From Spirosoma terrae (GTDB taxonomy: Bacteria; Bacteroidota; Bacteroidia; Cytophagales; Spirosomataceae), in NCBI RefSeq assembly GCF_010435915.1, contig NZ_JAAFZH010000009.1, positions 62,001-126,000 on the forward strand: a DNA stretch of 64,000 nucleotides, given 5' to 3'. Each line of letters starts with the position of its first letter. Position 1 is the first letter of the stretch. Of this stretch, positions 17,484-27,978 are shown piece by piece. The position numbers and the translations under genes were made by a program. The notes under the pieces were generated by a model. The model did not search any database and was not told the origin of the DNA. It saw nothing but the letters and a program-made list of their open reading frames with translations.

Positions 17484-18917
17484 TTATTTGAACTGTGCTT
17501 TCAGTTTTTCTATTGAAGCACGCGTTTCGGCGTTTTTACTGACCAGATCGCTGATCGTTTGTATGGCATGAATGACGGTACTATGATCCCGGCCGCCGAA
17601 ATGATAACCGATTGATTTGAGCGACAAATCAGTCTTTTCTTTTGCCAGATACATAGCCACCTGACGTGGATAAACCAGCTCGCGTTTGCGACTTTTCGCC
17701 TTCAGATCAGCAATAGTCACATTGAAAAAATCGGCAACTGTTTCCTGAACTGAGTCAATCGTAACCTCACGTTCAGAATCAACCACAATATTACGTAGCG
17801 TCTGCTTCGCCAGTTCCAGATCGATGTCGCGTCGATTCAGCGAGGCCTGCGCAATGAGCGACACGATTACGCCTTCCAGCTCCCGAACATTCGTATTGAC
17901 ACTATGAGCCAGATACTCAATAACGGTGTTATCGATGTAGATACCTTCGGCCTGAAGTTTTTTCTGAATAATAGCAATACGGGTTTCCAGATCAGGCGTC
18001 TGCAAATCGGCCGAAAGCCCCCATTTAAAACGCGACAGCAGCCGATCCTCCAACCCATCCAGCGCACGCGGAGCCCGGTCGGAAGTCATAATAATCTGCT
18101 TGCCAGACTGATGCAGGTGATTGAAGATGTGGAAGAAAATCTCCTGCGTTTTTTCCTTTTTTTGCAGAAACTGCACATCGTCGATGACCAGTACGTCTAC
18201 CTGCATATAGAACGCCGTAAAATCACGGATGCTATCGGTCCGAATAGCGTTTAGAAACTGGTTTGTAAACTTCTCCGACGTAACGTACAGAACAAACTTA
18301 TTCTGGCTCTTATTCTTGATGTAATTACCAATAGCCTGCACCAGATGGGTTTTACCCAACCCCACCCCGCCGTGAATCATCAACGGATTGAACGACGTAA
18401 CGCCCGGCCGCTCAGCCACGGCATAACCCGCCTGCCGCGCCAACCGATTGCAATCGCCCTCTACGTAGTTATCGAAGGTATACGTCGGGTTCAGATAGGA
18501 GTCGAGCGATAACGAATCAAGATCTTTCAGTTGAAATGGACTCTTCAGAATATCTGGATTGACGTTATCGGGTTTCGCCGTCTGGGGCGTTTTGGTTGTC
18601 GGTACGTTAACCGTCAGCGGACGATTTTGCTCGTTGCCTTTATCGACAATGATGGAATATTCCAGCTGCCCATCGCGGCCAATGGCCGTATCGAGCGCTT
18701 TACGCAATGCATGAACAAAATTTTCTTCCAGCCATTCGTAGAAAAACTCGCTGGGCACCTGGATGGTCAGTACGTGGCCGTTCAGGCGAAGGGGTACGAT
18801 AGGCTCGAACCACGTATTAAAACTTTGTTCGGGTACAATCTCCCGGATAACATTCAGACAGCGATTCCACACCGTCATTACTTCACGCTGCATGGTTGGC
18901 TGAGTAGTTACATTCAC
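17484..18917 (-). CDS. dnaA: Chromosomal replication initiator protein DnaA
   Basis: 477 residues, a normal length. Domain I (VWNRCLNVIREIVPEQSFNTWF) begins the protein. Domain III is an AAA+ ATPase with Walker A GGVGLGKTHL and Walker B VLVIDDVQFL. Domain IV ends with the DnaA-box-binding helix (FGGRDHSTVIHAI). DnaA opens the replication origin in an ATP-dependent manner. The GTG at 18917 gives this length; an ATG at 18893 (MQREVMTVWN) is a credible alternative. dnaN is not adjacent, and the upstream 290 bases contain no TTATCCACA-type boxes, so the origin is probably elsewhere. Confidence 0.97.
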   Translation of the reverse strand: MNVTTQPTMQREVMTVWNRCLNVIREIVPEQSFNTWFEPIVPLRLNGHVLTIQVPSEFFYEWLEENFVHALRKALDTAIGRDGQLEYSIIVDKGNEQNRPLTVNVPTTKTPQTAKPDNVNPDILKSPFQLKDLDSLSLDSYLNPTYTFDNYVEGDCNRLARQAGYAVAERPGVTSFNPLMIHGGVGLGKTHLVQAIGNYIKNKSQNKFVLYVTSEKFTNQFLNAIRTDSIRDFTAFYMQVDVLVIDDVQFLQKKEKTQEIFFHIFNHLHQSGKQIIMTSDRAPRALDGLEDRLLSRFKWGLSADLQTPDLETRIAIIQKKLQAEGIYIDNTVIEYLAHSVNTNVRELEGVIVSLIAQASLNRRDIDLELAKQTLRNIVVDSEREVTIDSVQETVADFFNVTIADLKAKSRKRELVYPRQVAMYLAKEKTDLSLKSIGYHFGGRDHSTVIHAIQTISDLVSKNAETRASIEKLKAQFK

Positions 18918-18961
18918 GGGAGTACATCTTGCGTTACGTTGGTGTCGTCAAAAAAGGGAGA

Positions 18962-18969
18962 CAAAAGTA
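18962..18969 (-). promoter_or_regulatory. Possible -7 element for dnaA
   Basis: On the minus strand it reads TACTTTTG, fitting TAnnTTTG, 45-70 bases before the candidate dnaA starts. No matching -33 TTG is seen at normal spacing. The surrounding gap to mutA (18918-19208) holds nothing else but the mutA promoter. Confidence 0.4.
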
Positions 18970-19151
18970 GGGAATTATCTGACCCGACCTACGCTAACCA
19001 GCCACGTTTTTTATCATTTTTTTTGCAGCTATGGTCGTTTCAGGCCGATTCATTAATCTAAAATTAATTGATTCAGGCGGAACGTCAAGACCATTAACCA
19101 ATCCCTTTGAATAATCCAACGGTGGTTGTAGCCAGACACTTGAAAAGGCCA

Positions 19152-19183
19152 TTTTGCCTCCGAAAAGAGAAATACTACCTTTA
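19152..19183 (+). promoter_or_regulatory. Probable promoter of the methylmalonyl-CoA mutase operon
   Basis: A TTTTG box (19152-19156) is followed after 19 bases by TACCTTTA (19176-19183), close to the Bacteroidota -33/-7 pattern. It lies 25 bases before the ATG at 19209, which supports that start and leaves no room for a cobalamin riboswitch. Confidence 0.55.
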
Positions 19184-19208
19184 CCTACACATCGTTCCCA
19201 ATTTGCAG

Positions 19209-20606
19209 ATGGAGCCTACTTTCTCTAATATGTTTCCGGGTGCTGATAAGTCGGCCTGGTTAGCACAGGTTCAGAAAGAACAAAAAAACAATCGTGCCGA
19301 CGTATCAGCACCGGAAGATTCAGTGCTGGACGGTCTCCGATGGCATACTACTGAAGGCTTCGTCGTTGATCCTTACTATACAGCCAGTGACCTCGACAAC
19401 CTTCCGCTGGATACGATTCAGGCAGCTCAAAAACAGAGTCCCGGCTGGCTAAACGCTCCAGCCTTTACTACGTCGTCGGCTACTAAGACGGATAATGAGC
19501 TGATGCGTACTAGTTTACACAAAGGTGCTGATGCGCTGATCATAACGCTGGCGAGTCAGGTAGACTGGTTTTCAGAAACCGGGCCCTTGTCTCGGCTGCT
19601 GCATGGAATTAAACTCAGCGAAACGCCCCTTTTTTTCCGTACCAGCCAGCCGCAGCAACTGGCAGACATGCTAGGTCGTATTGTTCCCTATTCGCTAAAA
19701 GGTGGCATTCAGACGCCCTTACCAGCGAATTCGTCAACCCTGACGGATTATTATCAATCAATAGCGAATCTAACCCGATCAACTCTCGACGCTACGTCCT
19801 TCAGAACTATCAGTATAGGCAGTGAATCATTCCATAATGCTGGCGCCAACGCTGTTCAGGAACTGGCTTTTACGCTGAGCCTCCTGGCCGATCAGTACGA
19901 TTTTATGACAAATTCGGGTTTGTTGATCGAACAGATTGTACCGAAAACTATGATTTCGGTTGCGACAGGTACAAGTTATTTCATGGAAATTGCCAAGCTC
20001 CGGGCTTTGCGGGTTCTGCTCAATCGCTTTCTGTCGGCCTATAACGTAGCCGATCTAGCCACAAATTCGTTTACCATCCATTGCCAAACGTCGGTGTTTT
20101 ACGACTCGATGTCCACGCCATACACGAATCTGTTACGTTCCACTACCGAAGCGATGGCAGCTGTGATTGGTGGTTGCGATTTGCTAACCGTACATCCGTA
20201 TACTAGCATTGTAGGACAACCGCAGGAGCAAGAAAATCGACTGGCTCGCAACGTATCGATCTTACTGAACGATGAAAGTTTCCTTGGCAAGGTCGCTGAT
20301 CCATCGGCAGGTTCTTATTACATCGAAAACCTCACGCATCAATTGATTGAATCGGCCTGGACTATGTTTCTGGACGTAGAGCAGCAAGGCGGTTTTAGTC
20401 AGGCCTCTTCCACGGGTTTCATTGCGGGAGAACTGCAACGGTCGTATCAGAAAAAAGTCGATGCGATACGTAGTGGAAACGTACTGGTAGGCGTAACGAA
20501 GTTCCGGTTCGATGAACCAACACCCGATAACGTCAATCCAGACGTAGCCAGCTTATCCGACGAGTCTTTCTTACCGCTACGTCGTCTGGCCAGCGAATTC
20601 GAGTAA
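19209..20606 (+). CDS. mutA: Methylmalonyl-CoA mutase small (beta) subunit
   Basis: About 465 residues. The ATG at 19209 ([18 protein letters not shown]) is preferred over an upstream TTG since a promoter-like element sits just before it. The barrel domain of the mutase family is recognisable, including [34 protein letters not shown] and [14 protein letters not shown]. As usual for small subunits, the C-terminal B12-binding domain is missing, so it is a non-catalytic partner of MutB. The enzyme interconverts (R)-methylmalonyl-CoA and succinyl-CoA in propionate metabolism. mutB starts 19 bases downstream. Confidence 0.93.
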   Translation: MEPTFSNMFPGADKSAWLAQVQKEQKNNRADVSAPEDSVLDGLRWHTTEGFVVDPYYTASDLDNLPLDTIQAAQKQSPGWLNAPAFTTSSATKTDNELMRTSLHKGADALIITLASQVDWFSETGPLSRLLHGIKLSETPLFFRTSQPQQLADMLGRIVPYSLKGGIQTPLPANSSTLTDYYQSIANLTRSTLDATSFRTISIGSESFHNAGANAVQELAFTLSLLADQYDFMTNSGLLIEQIVPKTMISVATGTSYFMEIAKLRALRVLLNRFLSAYNVADLATNSFTIHCQTSVFYDSMSTPYTNLLRSTTEAMAAVIGGCDLLTVHPYTSIVGQPQEQENRLARNVSILLNDESFLGKVADPSAGSYYIENLTHQLIESAWTMFLDVEQQGGFSQASSTGFIAGELQRSYQKKVDAIRSGNVLVGVTKFRFDEPTPDNVNPDVASLSDESFLPLRRLASEFE

Positions 20607-20625
20607 CCTCAAACCCACCATCCCG

Positions 20626-22776
20626 ATGCGTCCAGATTTCAGCACTATACCGAACCAGCAGTCCGCTCCAGCCACTACGTCTACGACCGTTTCTGGCTCT
20701 TTCACCACTGCCGAAGGAATCAGGCTTAAACCCCGATTTTCGGTAGCCGATATAGACGACACACAATCAATTACGTCGTTTCAGGCCGGAATTCCGCCAT
20801 TTCTGCGGGGGCCGTATGCCAGTATGTATGTTCGGCAACCCTGGACTATTCGGCAGTATGCAGGCTTCTCAACAGCCGAAGAATCCAACGCATTTTACCG
20901 ACGCAATCTGGCGGCAGGACAGAAAGGCTTATCGGTAGCGTTCGACTTGGCCACCCACCGGGGTTATGATTCCGATCATCCTCGGGTAGTTGGCGATGTT
21001 GGAAAAGCGGGCGTAGCCATCGACTCCGTGGAGGATATGAAGATTCTGTTCGATCAGATTCCGCTCGACCAGATGTCGGTATCGATGACTATGAACGGGG
21101 CTGTCCTACCGATTATGGCGTTTTTTATCGTAGCTGCCGAAGAGCAGGGCGTTTCTCCCGAAAAACTTTCCGGAACCATTCAGAACGACATTCTGAAGGA
21201 GTTTATGGTCCGTAATACGTACATCTATCCGCCCGAACCATCCATGCGTATTGTTGGCGATATTTTCGCCTACACGGCCCAGCATATGCCCAGGTTCAAC
21301 TCCATCAGTATCAGCGGCTACCACATGCACGAAGCGGGAGCACCCGCTCATCTTGAGTTAGCCTACACCTTGGCCGATGGGTTGGAATATATCCGAACGG
21401 GTATCAAAGCGGGTATGAGCGTCGATGATTTTGCTCCGCGATTATCGTTCTTCTGGGGCATTGGGATGAATCATTTCATGGAGATCGCCAAACTACGTGC
21501 CGGTCGATTGCTATGGGCGAAAATCGTAAAGCAATTTGATCCCAAAAATTCAAAGTCGATGGCCCTGCGAACGCATTGTCAGACGTCGGGCTATAGCCTG
21601 ACGGAGCAGGACCCATTCAATAACGTAGCGCGTACAACGATTGAAGCCCTGGCTGCCGTACTGGGCGGCACGCAGAGTCTGCATACAAACTCCCTCGATG
21701 AAGCGATTGCCTTGCCTACTGATTTTTCGGCACGTATTGCCCGTAATACCCAACTCTATCTACAACACGAAACCGACATTACCCGCGCTATTGATCCCTG
21801 GGGCGGATCCTACTACGTTGAATTTTTGACGCAAGAACTGGTCAATAAAGCATGGGCTTTAATCGAAGAAGTTGACCAGCTTGGCGGTATGACCCGCGCT
21901 ATTGATACTGGCTTACCTAAACTTCGAATTGAAGAAGCTGCAGCTCGAAAACAAGCTCGAATCGATGCCGGGAAGGACATTATTGTTGGCGTCAATAAAT
22001 ACCAGCCTGACTCAGCAACGGACATTGAACTCCTGGACATTGACAATAAGGCCGTCCGCGAGGCCCAACTCCGACGGCTTAATGACGTAAAAGCCAATCG
22101 AGATCAAGAAAAGGTAGCGGCTACGTTACGGGTATTGACCGAAGCAGCTATGAACCCCACAATGGGGTCTAACCTCCTCGCTCTGGCGGTAGAGGCTGCC
22201 CGCCAACGCGCCACGCTTGGTGAAATTTCTGACGCTATGGAAAAAGCATTTGGACGACACAAAGCCACCATCCGCGCCGTTTCAGGCATCTACTCGGCGG
22301 AGGTATCGGATGACGAAAACTTCCGCATTGCCCGTACGATGAGCGACCAGTTTGCTGAATTGGATGGCCGTCGTCCTCGGATTCTGGTTGCTAAAATGGG
22401 CCAGGATGGCCACGACAGGGGTGCCAAAGTGATTGCCACAAGTTTTGCAGACCTGGGGTTCGACGTAGATATGGGGCCTCTGTTCCAGACGCCCGCCGAA
22501 GTGGCCCGGCAAGCTGCTGAAAATGACGTACACATCATTGGCGTATCGAGTCTGGCAGCTGGTCATAAAACGCTGGTACCGCAGCTAATCGACGAACTCA
22601 AAAAAATCGGTCGCGACGACATTATGGTTATTGCTGGCGGGGTCATTCCCGCCCAGGATTATCAGTACCTCTACGATGCCGGTGTTAAAGGCATTTTTGG
22701 GCCAGGTACGGTTATATCTGTCGCGGCTCAGAAAATTCTGGCGGAGTTGATAGGACCAGCGTCGGAGAGCGAGTAA
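20626..22776 (+). CDS. mutB: Methylmalonyl-CoA mutase large (alpha) subunit, B12-dependent
   Basis: 716 residues, the normal size. The N-terminal TIM barrel includes [41 protein letters not shown] and [16 protein letters not shown]. The C-terminal cobalamin-binding domain starts near residue 580 with the lower-ligand motif [10 protein letters not shown], followed by [12 protein letters not shown] and [10 protein letters not shown]. This catalytic subunit binds adenosylcobalamin and rearranges methylmalonyl-CoA to succinyl-CoA in the cytoplasm. It forms an operon with mutA. Neither the epimerase nor the MeaB-type chaperone gene is in the window. Confidence 0.97.
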   Translation: MRPDFSTIPNQQSAPATTSTTVSGSFTTAEGIRLKPRFSVADIDDTQSITSFQAGIPPFLRGPYASMYVRQPWTIRQYAGFSTAEESNAFYRRNLAAGQKGLSVAFDLATHRGYDSDHPRVVGDVGKAGVAIDSVEDMKILFDQIPLDQMSVSMTMNGAVLPIMAFFIVAAEEQGVSPEKLSGTIQNDILKEFMVRNTYIYPPEPSMRIVGDIFAYTAQHMPRFNSISISGYHMHEAGAPAHLELAYTLADGLEYIRTGIKAGMSVDDFAPRLSFFWGIGMNHFMEIAKLRAGRLLWAKIVKQFDPKNSKSMALRTHCQTSGYSLTEQDPFNNVARTTIEALAAVLGGTQSLHTNSLDEAIALPTDFSARIARNTQLYLQHETDITRAIDPWGGSYYVEFLTQELVNKAWALIEEVDQLGGMTRAIDTGLPKLRIEEAAARKQARIDAGKDIIVGVNKYQPDSATDIELLDIDNKAVREAQLRRLNDVKANRDQEKVAATLRVLTEAAMNPTMGSNLLALAVEAARQRATLGEISDAMEKAFGRHKATIRAVSGIYSAEVSDDENFRIARTMSDQFAELDGRRPRILVAKMGQDGHDRGAKVIATSFADLGFDVDMGPLFQTPAEVARQAAENDVHIIGVSSLAAGHKTLVPQLIDELKKIGRDDIMVIAGGVIPAQDYQYLYDAGVKGIFGPGTVISVAAQKILAELIGPASESE

Positions 22777-22864
22777 ATCACGCGTTCGTTAAAATATGCT
22801 AATTGCTTCATAGCAATAGCGGTTGAGAGTAACTTAGCCAGGACTATTCCAAAACACCTTATTA

Positions 22865-25087
22865 ATGGCTAAGTTACTCCTACTTGCATGCCTTTTCCCT
22901 GCTTTTTTATATGGGCAAGCACCTAATTTTAACCTCGAACAACGTAGCGTCGATGGTACTCCCGCTGGCTGGAATCGTTTCGGCAACAACTACCTTTTCT
23001 CGCTTGACTCCACAACCCGTCATGGTGGCCAGTACTCGCTACGTATTGCCTACACCAACGAGAAAGGGTTTAGCGCAGCCGATTGGGTGATACCTGCTAC
23101 GTTCAGCGGTAAAAACATGACGTTGAAAGCGTTCATCAAAACGCAGGATATCGACTCTGATGCCTACGCGGGGCTTTGGATGCGTATTGAAGATAAGGCA
23201 GGCAATGTCATTGGCTTCGATAATATGCAAAGTCGGGGTATTAAAGGCACGACAGACTGGAAAGAGTATTCCATCTCATTACCCATCACCGAAAAAGCGA
23301 CCACCATTCATATTGGAGGTCTGCTCGTTGGAAAAGGCACGGCCTGGTTCGATGATTTTAGCCTGCTCGTTGACGATAAGCCATTCGAGAAGGCAAAGAC
23401 TAAGGCAGTAAAACTGGCCAAAGCCGATATCGATACGACCTTTAACAAGGGATCGGGTATTGAACTCAGAAAGCTAACACCCCAACAAATTGATAACCTG
23501 ACACTGCTGGGAAAAGTCTGGGGGTTCGTAAAATATTATCACCCAGCGGTTGCCGAGGGGAATCATAATATGGATGCCGAACTATTTCGGATCATGCCTG
23601 CGGTTCTGAACGCTACGTCGATAGAGACGCGTAGCAGCACCTTGCAGAACTGGCTCACTACGTTCGGGCCAGTTAAGGGTGAAGGTGATAACCAGAAAGA
23701 GATTGACAAGGGTGTGCACAAACCAGATTTAGGCTGGATAAGCGACTCGAAGCAAATAACAAAAGCCCTGCAACATCAACTCACTGTCATTCGGCAGGCC
23801 AAACGTTCCAATAAGTCGTACTATATCAGTATGGAACCGCAGGTTGGTAATCCGGTTTTCGATCACGAAAACCCGTATCGCTACATGAAAACGCCCGACG
23901 GTGGTTATCGGTTACTGAGTCTCTACCGCTTCTGGAATATCATTCAGTATTTTTTCCCCTATAAACATTTGATCGGCGAAGACTGGCAGACGGTATTACC
24001 TGAGTTTGTGCCGAAATTTGCAGCGGCCAATGACTCATTAACGTATCGGCTGGCCGCGCTCGAACTCATTGGCCGTATTCATGATACGCACGCTAATTTG
24101 TGGGGCGATCCTATCGTCAGGGCTAATCTTAAGGGAAATCATTACGCCCCGGCCCAGCTTAGGCACATCGAAAACCAGTTTATTGTTTCGGGCTTCTATA
24201 ACGACTCGCTAGGCAAAGAATCAGGGTTAGTCCGGGGCGACGTTATTAAAGCTATCGATAACGTACCTGTTGAAACGCTGGTCAAACAACGATCCCTCTA
24301 TTATCCAGCATCGAATGAACCCACCCGGCTCCGCGATATGTGTCGAGAACTATTGATGGGCCACACCAATACCGTCAGACTGGATATTGACCGTGCTGGT
24401 AAACCCCTAGTCATCAACCTGAAACGCTACCAGGCCGGACAGGTTAAATTCAATGAACAAATCGATTATAGCAGTTATCCTAAAGACAGTTGTTATCAAC
24501 TCCTCCATCCCGATGTTGGCTACCTGTTTCTTGGGAATATAAAGGCCAATAAGCTTCCGCAGATTATGGAATTATTCAAGGCAACCAAAGGATTAGTGAT
24601 CGATTTACGCTGCTACCCTTCCGAATTTGTCGTTTTTTCATTAGGAAGATACTTAACCGAGCCAACGCCTTTCGCTAAATTTACCATTGGTCAAACGGAA
24701 ACACCAGGTCTGTTTACGTGGGGGCCTGAGTTGAAAGTAGGTCAGCGTAATGTAACGAACGCGTATCGGGGAAAAGTCGTCATTCTGGTTAATGAACTAA
24801 CACAGAGCAGTGCGGAATACCATACGATGGCCTTTAGAAAAGCGCCTGGTGCCATTGTTCTGGGCAGTACGACGGCAGCCGCCGATGGCAATATATCGCC
24901 ATTTAGCCTACCCGGTGGGTTACGAACCATGATTAGCGGGATTGGCGTCTATTACCCCGATGATCGCGAAACGCAACGTATCGGCGTTGGTGTCGATCTG
25001 GAAAAGCGCCCAACCCGTAAAGGAGTTCAGGAAGGCCGAGACGAATTACTTGAACAAGCAGTAATCCTTATTCGGGAAAGTAAATAA
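22865..25087 (+). CDS. Secreted S41-family peptidase with N-terminal carbohydrate-binding-like domain
   Basis: 740 residues with a signal peptide (MAKLLLLACLFPAFLYGQA). Residues about 20-170 look like a galactose-binding beta-sandwich (HGGQYSLRIAYTNEKGFSAAD, then GTAWFDDFSLLVD). A helical S41 N-terminal region follows (YRLLSLYRFWNIIQYFFPYK). A PDZ-like segment is at GLVRGDVIKAIDNVPVETLV. The S41 catalytic core has the Ser motif NELTQSSAEYH and GSTTAAADGN. S41 peptidases process proteins in the envelope. It lies 88 bases after mutB, with no evident link to it. Confidence 0.85.
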   Translation: MAKLLLLACLFPAFLYGQAPNFNLEQRSVDGTPAGWNRFGNNYLFSLDSTTRHGGQYSLRIAYTNEKGFSAADWVIPATFSGKNMTLKAFIKTQDIDSDAYAGLWMRIEDKAGNVIGFDNMQSRGIKGTTDWKEYSISLPITEKATTIHIGGLLVGKGTAWFDDFSLLVDDKPFEKAKTKAVKLAKADIDTTFNKGSGIELRKLTPQQIDNLTLLGKVWGFVKYYHPAVAEGNHNMDAELFRIMPAVLNATSIETRSSTLQNWLTTFGPVKGEGDNQKEIDKGVHKPDLGWISDSKQITKALQHQLTVIRQAKRSNKSYYISMEPQVGNPVFDHENPYRYMKTPDGGYRLLSLYRFWNIIQYFFPYKHLIGEDWQTVLPEFVPKFAAANDSLTYRLAALELIGRIHDTHANLWGDPIVRANLKGNHYAPAQLRHIENQFIVSGFYNDSLGKESGLVRGDVIKAIDNVPVETLVKQRSLYYPASNEPTRLRDMCRELLMGHTNTVRLDIDRAGKPLVINLKRYQAGQVKFNEQIDYSSYPKDSCYQLLHPDVGYLFLGNIKANKLPQIMELFKATKGLVIDLRCYPSEFVVFSLGRYLTEPTPFAKFTIGQTETPGLFTWGPELKVGQRNVTNAYRGKVVILVNELTQSSAEYHTMAFRKAPGAIVLGSTTAAADGNISPFSLPGGLRTMISGIGVYYPDDRETQRIGVGVDLEKRPTRKGVQEGRDELLEQAVILIRESK

Positions 25088-25144
25088 TCTGCACACTTCC
25101 CCTACTTTTCATGTTACATAGCTGTAAGCTAACTCCCTACAGGT

Positions 25145-25771
25145 ATGAAAATTGGAATTATTGGAGCCGGAAACATTGGATACACCATGGCCGCCCTATT
25201 TACCAAAGCAGGTCACGAAATAGCCATCAGTAATTCGCGTGGTCCAGACTCTCTTAACGACATCATTGATGAATTAGGCCCCAGCGCGCACGCAGACACG
25301 GTCGATAATGCGGCCGCATTCGGCGAAGTGATCCTGCTGGCTGTTCCCTGGCGATCGCCGGAAGCACTGCCTCATCCCGATTTAGTAGCTAACAAGGTTG
25401 TCATCGACGCCATGAACCCTTATTCAGCCGATTCGCAGATTATCGATTTGGGTCTGTCTACTTCGAGTGAGGAAACGGCCCGTCGTTTACCCGACGCACG
25501 TATTGTTAAAGCCTTCAATACGATCTGGTTTAAAACGCTGGCTCAGGAAAGCGACCCATATAAAGAGGACGAAACAAAGCTTGCTATTTTTATTGCCGGC
25601 GATGAACCCGGTGCCAAACAAACAGTTTCTGATTTGATTCGCGATATTGGCTTTGCACCGATTGACGCCGGTACGTTGCGCGAAGGCGGACGTAAATTGC
25701 AGCCGGGTACTTCGTTGTACGGTAAACCCTTTACACAAACCGAAGCACAGGAAGCGCTACAACAAGCATAA
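25145..25771 (+). CDS. NADPH-dependent F420 reductase-like protein
   Basis: 208 residues. The N-terminal Rossmann motif GIIGAGNIGYTMAALFTKAGHE is followed by SNSRGPDS, suitable for the NADP phosphate. Conserved segments VILLAVPWRSPEAL, DAMNPYS and KAFNTIWFKTL identify the COG2085 family. Most bacteria of this group do not make F420, so the true hydride partner is probably a different flavin or substrate. It is a single gene ending in a strong hairpin terminator shared with the convergent TPR gene. Confidence 0.8.
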   Translation: MKIGIIGAGNIGYTMAALFTKAGHEIAISNSRGPDSLNDIIDELGPSAHADTVDNAAAFGEVILLAVPWRSPEALPHPDLVANKVVIDAMNPYSADSQIIDLGLSTSSEETARRLPDARIVKAFNTIWFKTLAQESDPYKEDETKLAIFIAGDEPGAKQTVSDLIRDIGFAPIDAGTLREGGRKLQPGTSLYGKPFTQTEAQEALQQA

Positions 25772-25785
25772 AAGCAGTACTTACC

Positions 25786-25822
25786 AACCAAAAAGACCGC
25801 CTTTAGGACGGTCTTTTTGGTT
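25786..25822. terminator. Bidirectional terminator hairpin
   Basis: Perfect 14-bp arms 25786-25799 and 25809-25822 with A and T runs inside the arms on both sides. It separates the convergent reductase-like gene and the TPR membrane protein gene. Confidence 0.85.
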
Positions 25823-25838
25823 AAAGATGGATTATGAC

Positions 25839-27866
25839 TTAATACTTATTCAGAATAGAATCGGGCAAGAACTTAACGTCTATGCCAGTCGCTTTCATGA
25901 GGTTAGCCCGGTTGTTAGGGCCATCCACATAAGCCGGGTTCACCACCATCGACCGATTATAGTAGTACGAAGCTAACTCTAACTTTTGCCGGTTATTCTG
26001 TGTGAATCCTTCCGTCTGATAAATTACCCCCAGGTTGTTATAAGCCGGCGCATACGCATTAGCAGCCCGGATTGTCTGTTTGTAATAATACTTGGCCGAA
26101 TCGACGTTAGGCGTGATTTTCTGGAACACATACGCCATTGAGAAATACGCTTCGCCAAAGTTTGGATAAATCCGGGTCGATTGCTGAAGGTGATCCAGTG
26201 CCCAACGTCCGTGTTTGTTGGCATGGGCAATGTTGGTGTCAATCAGTGTCTGTGCTTTTTTGATTTGCTCAGGCGATGGTTTAGGTTTAATAGCATTCGT
26301 AGCGTTGGCGATTGAGTCAGCCTTGTTACGGTCTTTCAACCCTTTTTCAATCCATTCATTCGCTACGTGACGCTGAACCTGGCAACTGTTGGGCGCATAA
26401 GGCAGGCCCGAATTAAAGAGCACGAAGTTATTCTCCCAGTCGCGGTTACGTTCTACTGTCTTGAATGAATATAAGCCCGTAACTACGGCCATCAGTGCAA
26501 ATAATGGTACGTAGCGTGCCAGAGCAGGTTTCGCAACCGGCTCTTCACTCGTCGTTTCGGGTTTCTTGATCAGGAACTTCTCTAAAGCCCAGATCAGGAT
26601 AAACGCAAAGCCCATAACAGCGGCATACGCAAACCGCTCAGCAAAAATGCCGCCCCGGAACCAGATAAAGCCAAGCCCTGGCGCCATCGTTACGAAGAAC
26701 CAGAACAGACCAAAGCCCCATAATGTCCGCTTCAGGAAACCTTTCCAGGCCAGCCATACCATACCAACAAAGGCAAAAAAGCCACCCCATGTCAATAAAT
26801 CACCTTTGCCACCCGATGGAATTACGTTGTACGAATAATCGTATACCAGCGGATGCGGATAAATCAGTAATCGGATATAATAGAGCAGGAATTTGAACGT
26901 AGTGGATTTCTGCGTTTTTTCGATCGCATACGGGTAGTTAGCCCAATCGACGGGTGGTGTACCACTCAACGTACCGATCATTTTCTGCTTCTGGTAGAAA
27001 AACAGCGCAGCCACAATCAGGAACGGCCACAAACTGATCAGCGACTGCCATACATTCCGACGAGCGAACCAATATTGCATGGCGGGAATCAGCCCTAAAC
27101 TCACAATAGACGATTCTTTGGAGAGAAAAGCCAGATATAACGATACGCAGGCTCCAACGATCCATCCCCAATGCTTTGTTTCCAGATATCGCCAGTAAGA
27201 AAGCAGCATCAGCGAAATAAACAGAAAGCTTAGAATCTCATCGCGACCTTTGATATTGGCAACAATCTCGGTATGAATTGGGTGCGCAATAAAGACCAGC
27301 CCAATCAGAAAAGCCGTAATTACCTGACCTGGCAGCCATTTCTGCAATAAGGCACCGATTGCTAAGCCGGTCAACGCATAAAGCCCGGCATTGATCATGT
27401 GGCTGATATTCGGATTATCCTTAAAATACTCCTGCTCAATAGCGAACGTAATGAGCGACAGAGGACGATAATAGCCGAGCGAGATATTGCTAAAATGCCA
27501 GAATTCGGTACGCATCAAGTCGGGAATACCGGCCAGCCCTTTTTTCACAAATAGGTTCTGGCTAACAGCCGCAATGTCGTCAAGTGCGTACTGATGGCCG
27601 AATGTATTTACGTACAATACGAAACCGAGCACTGCCAATACGGCAAGCGGCCACCATACTACTGGTCTTGATTCGATAGGTAAATCAGATTCAAGGCCTG
27701 AATCGGAAGTTTTCGGAGATACGGGTCGAGCCGGTGGTCGCACTGTAGCCTCGGTTGTCCGATTCACAACAGGCCGACTGGAGGAAGGAGGCAGAGTTGG
27801 TTTAGGAGCAACCGGACGACTTGGCCGATCCTGACCTGTCCCTGTGGGTTGTTTTTTTTTAGCCAT
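25839..27866 (-). CDS. Polytopic membrane protein with TPR tail, GT-C glycosyltransferase-like
   Basis: 675 residues. The first 75 are rich in Pro, Ser and Arg and probably cytoplasmic. Multiple membrane helices follow from about 78 to 470, with a periplasmic-loop motif YALDDIAAVSQN carrying the paired Asp typical of GT-C transferases that use lipid-linked sugars, and AHPIHTEIVANIKGRDE as in TMTC/DUF1736-type proteins. The last 170 residues contain TPR-like repeats (NFGEAYFSMAYVF, YAPAYNNLGVIY, YVDGPNNRANLMK). It could be a protein O-mannosyltransferase-like enzyme; the substrate is unknown. Confidence 0.7.
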   Translation of the reverse strand: MAKKKQPTGTGQDRPSRPVAPKPTLPPSSSRPVVNRTTEATVRPPARPVSPKTSDSGLESDLPIESRPVVWWPLAVLAVLGFVLYVNTFGHQYALDDIAAVSQNLFVKKGLAGIPDLMRTEFWHFSNISLGYYRPLSLITFAIEQEYFKDNPNISHMINAGLYALTGLAIGALLQKWLPGQVITAFLIGLVFIAHPIHTEIVANIKGRDEILSFLFISLMLLSYWRYLETKHWGWIVGACVSLYLAFLSKESSIVSLGLIPAMQYWFARRNVWQSLISLWPFLIVAALFFYQKQKMIGTLSGTPPVDWANYPYAIEKTQKSTTFKFLLYYIRLLIYPHPLVYDYSYNVIPSGGKGDLLTWGGFFAFVGMVWLAWKGFLKRTLWGFGLFWFFVTMAPGLGFIWFRGGIFAERFAYAAVMGFAFILIWALEKFLIKKPETTSEEPVAKPALARYVPLFALMAVVTGLYSFKTVERNRDWENNFVLFNSGLPYAPNSCQVQRHVANEWIEKGLKDRNKADSIANATNAIKPKPSPEQIKKAQTLIDTNIAHANKHGRWALDHLQQSTRIYPNFGEAYFSMAYVFQKITPNVDSAKYYYKQTIRAANAYAPAYNNLGVIYQTEGFTQNNRQKLELASYYYNRSMVVNPAYVDGPNNRANLMKATGIDVKFLPDSILNKY

Positions 27867-27978
27867 AACAGCAGATAACTCGTCTTTTCGAATTTATGGG
27901 CGAAATTGTTGTTACTTAGCTAAGCATACAGGCTAACTAGAGTCCTGTCACTTTTCTTAATGGTAAAGTTCAGCAAGA

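Noticed and set aside
18531..19061. A 176-residue plus-strand frame over dnaA
   Set aside because: Antisense to the DnaA N-terminal domain and with no recognisable features.
18918..19208. Replication origin next to dnaA
   Set aside because: No TTATCCACA-type box cluster or AT-rich unwinding stretch was found, and dnaN is not adjacent.
19084..19208. Cobalamin riboswitch before methylmalonyl-CoA mutase
   Set aside because: The predicted promoter leaves only a short leader and no B12-box pattern was seen.
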